Positions 6,803 to 8,708 of a stretch of DNA of 8,708 bases are shown in pieces (position 1 is the stretch's first letter; each line of letters begins with the position of its first letter). Made by a program: the position numbers and the translations under genes. Under the pieces are notes generated by a model, which was not told the DNA's origin, ran no database searches, and worked only from the letters and a program-made list of their open reading frames with translations. Source of the stretch: Methanoregula sp. (lineage in GTDB: Archaea; Halobacteriota; Methanomicrobia; Methanomicrobiales; Methanospirillaceae); assembly GCA_028711405.1 (NCBI GenBank), contig JAQTSH010000057.1:1-8708 (forward strand). The letters run 5' to 3'.

Positions 6803-7462
6803 TCACACTTTTTTAAAGCAGAGGTACCAGTCTTTGCACTCGTACCCCTCGGTGGGGCGTTTCTCCATCTCCGCTGCGGTCTTGGGCGGCGGTACGACCA
6901 CCTTGTCACCCGGCTGCCAGTTGGCAGGGGTTGAGACCCGGTATGTATCGGTCGTCTGGAGTGCTTTCACCAGCCGGATGATCTCGGGCATGAACCGCCC
7001 GTTCTGGAGCGGGTAATAGATCATCGCCCGCATGATGCCCTTGTCGTCAATGAAAAAGACGCACCGGACCGCAGCGGTCATGCTCTGCCCGGGATGGATC
7101 ATGCCGAACTTCTTTGCGATATTCATACTGAGATCGGCAATGATTGGGAAGGGAATCGTGACACCCATCTTCTCTTTGATCGCGTGCACCCATGCGAGGT
7201 GCGCAGAGATGCTGTCAACCGAGAGCCCGATGAGCTGCACGTTGAGCGCACAGAGCTCGTCATAGATCGCCCCGAACGCGATAAACTCGGTGGTACAGAC
7301 CGGGGTAAAGTCAGCAGGGTGCGAGAAGAGCACCACCCACTTCCCCTTGTAGTCCGACAGTTTGATCTGCCCGTGCGTCGTCTCCGCTGTAAAGTCCGGC
7401 GCCGGCTCTCCCAGTGCCGGGAGCGTGATGCAAGCCTCGTCCATCGTATCCCGCCCGGTCAC
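6803..7462 (-). CDS. Peroxiredoxin, archaeal Prx6-type with C-terminal resolving cysteines
   Basis: 219 residues, a thioredoxin-fold peroxidase reducing H2O2 and organic hydroperoxides in the cytoplasm. The active site reads HPADFTPVCTTE with P49, T53 and peroxidatic C56; the catalytic Arg is R133. Two cysteines near the end (C209 and C215, in YECKDWYLCFKK) and the long C-terminal arm match the archaeal Prx6-like enzymes such as the Aeropyrum pernix thioredoxin peroxidase, which use a C-terminal Cys pair. The size fits the family. GTG at 7462 overlaps the upstream CMD-like gene stop by 4 bases (GTGA); ATG at 7444, six residues later, is an alternative start and leaves the conserved domain intact. 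It is the last gene of the redox cluster. The electron donor is not identified but may be one of the small FeS or flavin proteins nearby. Confidence 0.95.
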   Translation of the reverse strand: MTGRDTMDEACITLPALGEPAPDFTAETTHGQIKLSDYKGKWVVLFSHPADFTPVCTTEFIAFGAIYDELCALNVQLIGLSVDSISAHLAWVHAIKEKMGVTIPFPIIADLSMNIAKKFGMIHPGQSMTAAVRCVFFIDDKGIMRAMIYYPLQNGRFMPEIIRLVKALQTTDTYRVSTPANWQPGDKVVVPPPKTAAEMEKRPTEGYECKDWYLCFKKV

Positions 7463-7836
7463 TTCATCACTTCGTCAAGCTGCGCTTTTCCGTAGACATA
7501 TGCCGGCATCCCCGAGAGGAGGAACGTAACCCGGAGCGCTTCTTCGACCTCCTCTTTTGTCACGCCGACATTTGCCGCCCCTGCGATCTGGGCGCGGACC
7601 GCGTGCTGGTCGCGGAGCGCGGCAGCGATTGCAATCGCGATCAGTTTCTTCGTCTTTCGTGTCAACGCCCCGTCGTCCCAGATGTGCTCCTCGAACTTCA
7701 TGACGAGCTCGTACATCTCGGGATCCTTTTCGGTCAGATCCTTAAAGAATTTCGGGACTTTCCCGATCGACTTCTCCAGGTGTTCCAACCGCTTGTCCGG
7801 CTTCTTGGTTTTCTCTGTTTTTTGTGTTTTTGCCAT
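7459..7836 (-). CDS. Carboxymuconolactone decarboxylase/AhpD-like family protein without cysteines
   Basis: 125 residues, all-helical CMD-like core preceded by a Lys-rich N-terminal tail (residues 2-16). Family features include the helix with LTRKTKKLIAIAIAAAL (58-74), then GVTKEEVEEAL (91-101) and a final helix with YGKAQLDE (115-122). AhpD-type members carry CxxCxxxH at the end of the first of these helices. Here that position reads RDQHAVRAQ (75-83), and the protein contains no cysteine at all. It therefore cannot perform the classical AhpD disulfide chemistry. The stop of the desulforedoxin-like gene lies 2 bases upstream, and the peroxiredoxin start overlaps the end of this gene, so it is firmly within a redox operon. 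GGAGAGTGA upstream of the ATG serves as ribosome binding site. Its role is unknown; a structural or partner function with the peroxiredoxin, or a different catalytic chemistry, is possible. Confidence 0.88.
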   Translation of the reverse strand: MAKTQKTEKTKKPDKRLEHLEKSIGKVPKFFKDLTEKDPEMYELVMKFEEHIWDDGALTRKTKKLIAIAIAAALRDQHAVRAQIAGAANVGVTKEEVEEALRVTFLLSGMPAYVYGKAQLDEVMK

Positions 7837-7838
7837 GA

Positions 7839-7967
7839 TCAGTCACTCTCCAGTTGCATCGGTTCACCGCAGCAGACCAGCTCCCCGCCGCCTGCCTCTT
7901 GTACCATGACCACATTCCCGCAGATCTCACACCGGAAGATCTGCCCTTCGTCTGTTACGTTCACCAT
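7839..7967 (-). CDS. Stand-alone desulforedoxin-type FeS4 protein (desulfoferrodoxin N-terminal domain)
   Basis: 42 residues from ATG 7967. FRCEICGNVV then GGGELVCCGEPM gives Cys ligands C13, C16, C32 and C33, the CxxC...CC pattern of desulforedoxin and of the N-terminal domain of desulfoferrodoxin. It should bind one Fe(SCys)4 centre and act as a small cytoplasmic electron carrier. The catalytic superoxide reductase domain (His4Cys iron site) is absent. The frame stays open upstream to a GTG at 8057, which would add 30 residues with no family resemblance, so the ATG is preferred; AGGTCA lies about 10 bases before it. It is followed after 2 bases by the CMD-like gene. A TATA-like GTGTATACG near 8048-8056 on this strand could provide an own promoter. 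Confidence 0.85.
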   Translation of the reverse strand: MVNVTDEGQIFRCEICGNVVMVQEAGGGELVCCGEPMQLESD

Positions 7968-8102
7968 AATCCGCTGACCTTTTGTCTCATCTGACCGGGC
8001 ATGCACGGTGGGGCGGGACTCCGCGAGGCAGTCACAACCCCTTCGAATCGTATACACCCGGAATTCACACTGGCGGTACTGGTTGAAAAATAAGTGAGGA
8101 TG

Positions 8103-8354
8103 TTACATGTTGCTCTTGCCCCGTTTCGGGGGGTTCTTTGCATCCTCCGGGGTCTTGACATCCGGGCGGATGTGTGTCATCGGGAAGCACTGGTACTCCT
8201 CGCACGAGCACGACGGACACTTCCGAAGATCCTGCTCGCTCTTGTCGAGCGTGAGCTCCTTGCCGCAATCGATGCAGACATATTTTCCTGGTCCGACACT
8301 TTGTCCTGCGCTGTAGGTCTTCTGCTCTGTCAGTTCAATCACCAAACTCCTCAT
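8103..8354 (-). CDS. Small zinc-ribbon protein (rubredoxin-like, DUF1451-type)
   Basis: 83 residues. The core YSAGQSVGPGKYVCIDCGKE and LRKCPSCSCEEY holds two CxxC knuckles (C27/C30 and C46/C49), with further cysteines at C51 and C56. The Gly-rich lead-in followed by a knuckle resembles zinc-ribbon-containing proteins of the DUF1451 kind, and the paired CxxC could also hold iron as in rubredoxin; the sequence alone does not decide. The tail is charged and Pro/Lys-rich. It is the first gene of the minus-strand redox cluster, 135 bases ahead of the desulforedoxin-like gene, so it may be cotranscribed or separate. ATG at 8354 has no good ribosome binding site. The GAGGAG a few bases inside could serve the GTG at 8342, giving a protein four residues shorter. 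Likely a metal-binding accessory or electron-transfer protein. Confidence 0.8.
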   Translation of the reverse strand: MRSLVIELTEQKTYSAGQSVGPGKYVCIDCGKELTLDKSEQDLRKCPSCSCEEYQCFPMTHIRPDVKTPEDAKNPPKRGKSNM

Positions 8355-8356
8355 TC

Positions 8357-8376
8357 TTTTAAAAGTATTTATCAGT
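8357..8376. promoter_or_regulatory. Divergent AT-rich promoter region with CTTTTAAAAG palindrome
   Basis: The 111 bases between the zinc-ribbon gene and the divergent flavoprotein contain a perfect 10-base palindrome CTTTTAAAAG (8357-8366) next to GTATTTATC. On the minus strand GATAAATAC could be a TATA element for the zinc-ribbon gene. The usual spacing of about 25 bases would then place the transcript start close to the GTG at 8342, which fits a leaderless or near-leaderless message from that start. Confidence 0.35.
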
Positions 8377-8433
8377 TGTCATGGTACATCCACATTCTTT
8401 TCCGGTTCCGCGGGTCTTGTTCCTGTGATGCAA

Positions 8434-8442
8434 AACTATATC
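8434..8442 (+). promoter_or_regulatory. Candidate TATA box for the flavoprotein gene
   Basis: AACTATATC is centred about 28 bases upstream of the ATG at 8466, and no Shine-Dalgarno sequence precedes that ATG. This geometry predicts a leaderless transcript starting at or within a few bases of the start codon. Confidence 0.45.
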
Positions 8443-8465
8443 GAACTGATATGCCAGTTACTACT

Positions 8466-8708
8466 ATGGGACGAAAGATCATCGGTTTACTGGGAAGCCC
8501 TCTCGTGGAAGGCAACACCGCGATCCTCCTCGACCAGGCGCTCGCTGGGGCGAAGGCAGCCGGGTGCGAGGTGGAGAAGGTGGTTGTCGCGAACCTCGAT
8601 TTCCAGGCATGTAACGAGATGCTGTTCTGCCAGGAGCATGAGACCTGTATCATGGATGATGACATGCAGCAGCAGTACATGAAGTTTCGGGAGATGGACA
8701 GTCTCATC
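8466..8708 (+). CDS. Flavodoxin-fold NADPH-dependent FMN reductase / iron-sulfur flavoprotein-like, N-terminal part (3' end outside window)
   Basis: 81 codons are visible and the frame is open to the right edge. The start MGRKIIGLLGSP then EGNT is the FMN phosphate-binding loop of the flavodoxin-like FMN reductase family (GSPxxxGNT). Further on, CNEMLFCQEHETC followed by DDDM (C49, C55, C61) corresponds to the cysteine segment of iron-sulfur flavoproteins, which normally reads CxxCxxC plus a fourth Cys and precedes a DDM motif. Here the second Cys position is M52, so only three of the four usual ligands are present. Expected role: FMN-dependent electron transfer, possibly to O2, H2O2 or redox partners, as shown for methanogen Isf proteins. 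It is divergent from the redox cluster. The C-terminal half, needed to confirm cofactor binding, is not in the window. Confidence 0.85.
   Translation, partial: MGRKIIGLLGSPLVEGNTAILLDQALAGAKAAGCEVEKVVVANLDFQACNEMLFCQEHETCIMDDDMQQQYMKFREMDSLI

Noticed and set aside
7968..8057. N-terminal extension of the desulforedoxin-like protein to a GTG at 8057
   Set aside because: The 30 extra residues have no family resemblance, and the domain begins normally just after the ATG at 7967.
8372..8707. Minus-strand open frame and the + frame at 8425-8682 near the right edge
   Set aside because: The + frame starting at 8466 encodes a clear flavodoxin-family N-terminus with GSPxxxGNT and the Cys/DDM segment, so both others are shadows.
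1..8708. Frequent GATC and GCGATCG-like words across the window as a possible methylation or uptake signal
   Set aside because: They fall mainly inside genes, where G-ending codons are followed by preferred ATC Ile codons, so codon use explains them.
1..8708. Search for CRISPR repeats, tRNA genes, transposases and attachment sites
   Set aside because: No regularly spaced repeats, tRNA-like cloverleaf segments or transposase/integrase motifs were seen in any intergenic region or reading frame.

Overview
The window looks like chromosomal DNA from a methanogenic archaeon of the Methanomicrobiales type (Methanoregula or Methanosphaerula-like). This is inferred from moderately high GC, archaeal GGTGA-type ribosome binding sites, T-run terminators, TATA-like promoter elements, a mix of ATG and GTG starts, and the gene content: PAS histidine kinases next to oxygen-stress proteins typical of anaerobes. 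No rRNA, tRNA, CRISPR array, insertion sequence or integrase was seen. The taxonomic call is an inference and was not tested by any search.

Region 1 (1-2551, + strand) holds the 3' part of a PP2C-type protein phosphatase and, 3 bases later, a 672-residue atypical Ser/Thr kinase that carries a Cys/His zinc-knuckle, two membrane helices and a helix-hairpin-helix module. Adjacent PP2C and kinase genes of this type are two thirds of the 'TerY-P' triad (TerY-like vWA protein, PP2C, kinase). The vWA gene, if present, would lie upstream, outside the window. TerY-P triads have been linked to stress signalling and to antiphage defence.

Region 2 (2702-6623) is a signalling block. A + strand hybrid histidine kinase (REC-PAS-PAS-HisKA-HATPase-REC) converges on a - strand pair made of a soluble PAS histidine kinase and a single-domain response regulator whose genes overlap by 4 bases (GTGA). 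The convergent gap is rich in short palindromes.

Region 3 (6803-8354, - strand) is an oxygen/redox-stress cluster. In transcription order it encodes a small zinc-ribbon protein, a 42-residue stand-alone desulforedoxin-type FeS4 domain, a cysteine-free carboxymuconolactone-decarboxylase-like protein and an archaeal Prx6-type peroxiredoxin. The last three are packed within 2 bases or overlap. A divergent flavodoxin-fold, iron-sulfur-flavoprotein-like gene starts at 8466, probably leaderless, and runs off the right edge.

Working model (inference): region 3 is a peroxide/oxygen detoxification module with electron carriers. The neighbouring histidine kinase, which has three cysteines clustered in its PAS domain and a Cys-Gly tail, may be a redox sensor for it. 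Region 1 is an independent phospho-signalling or defence module.
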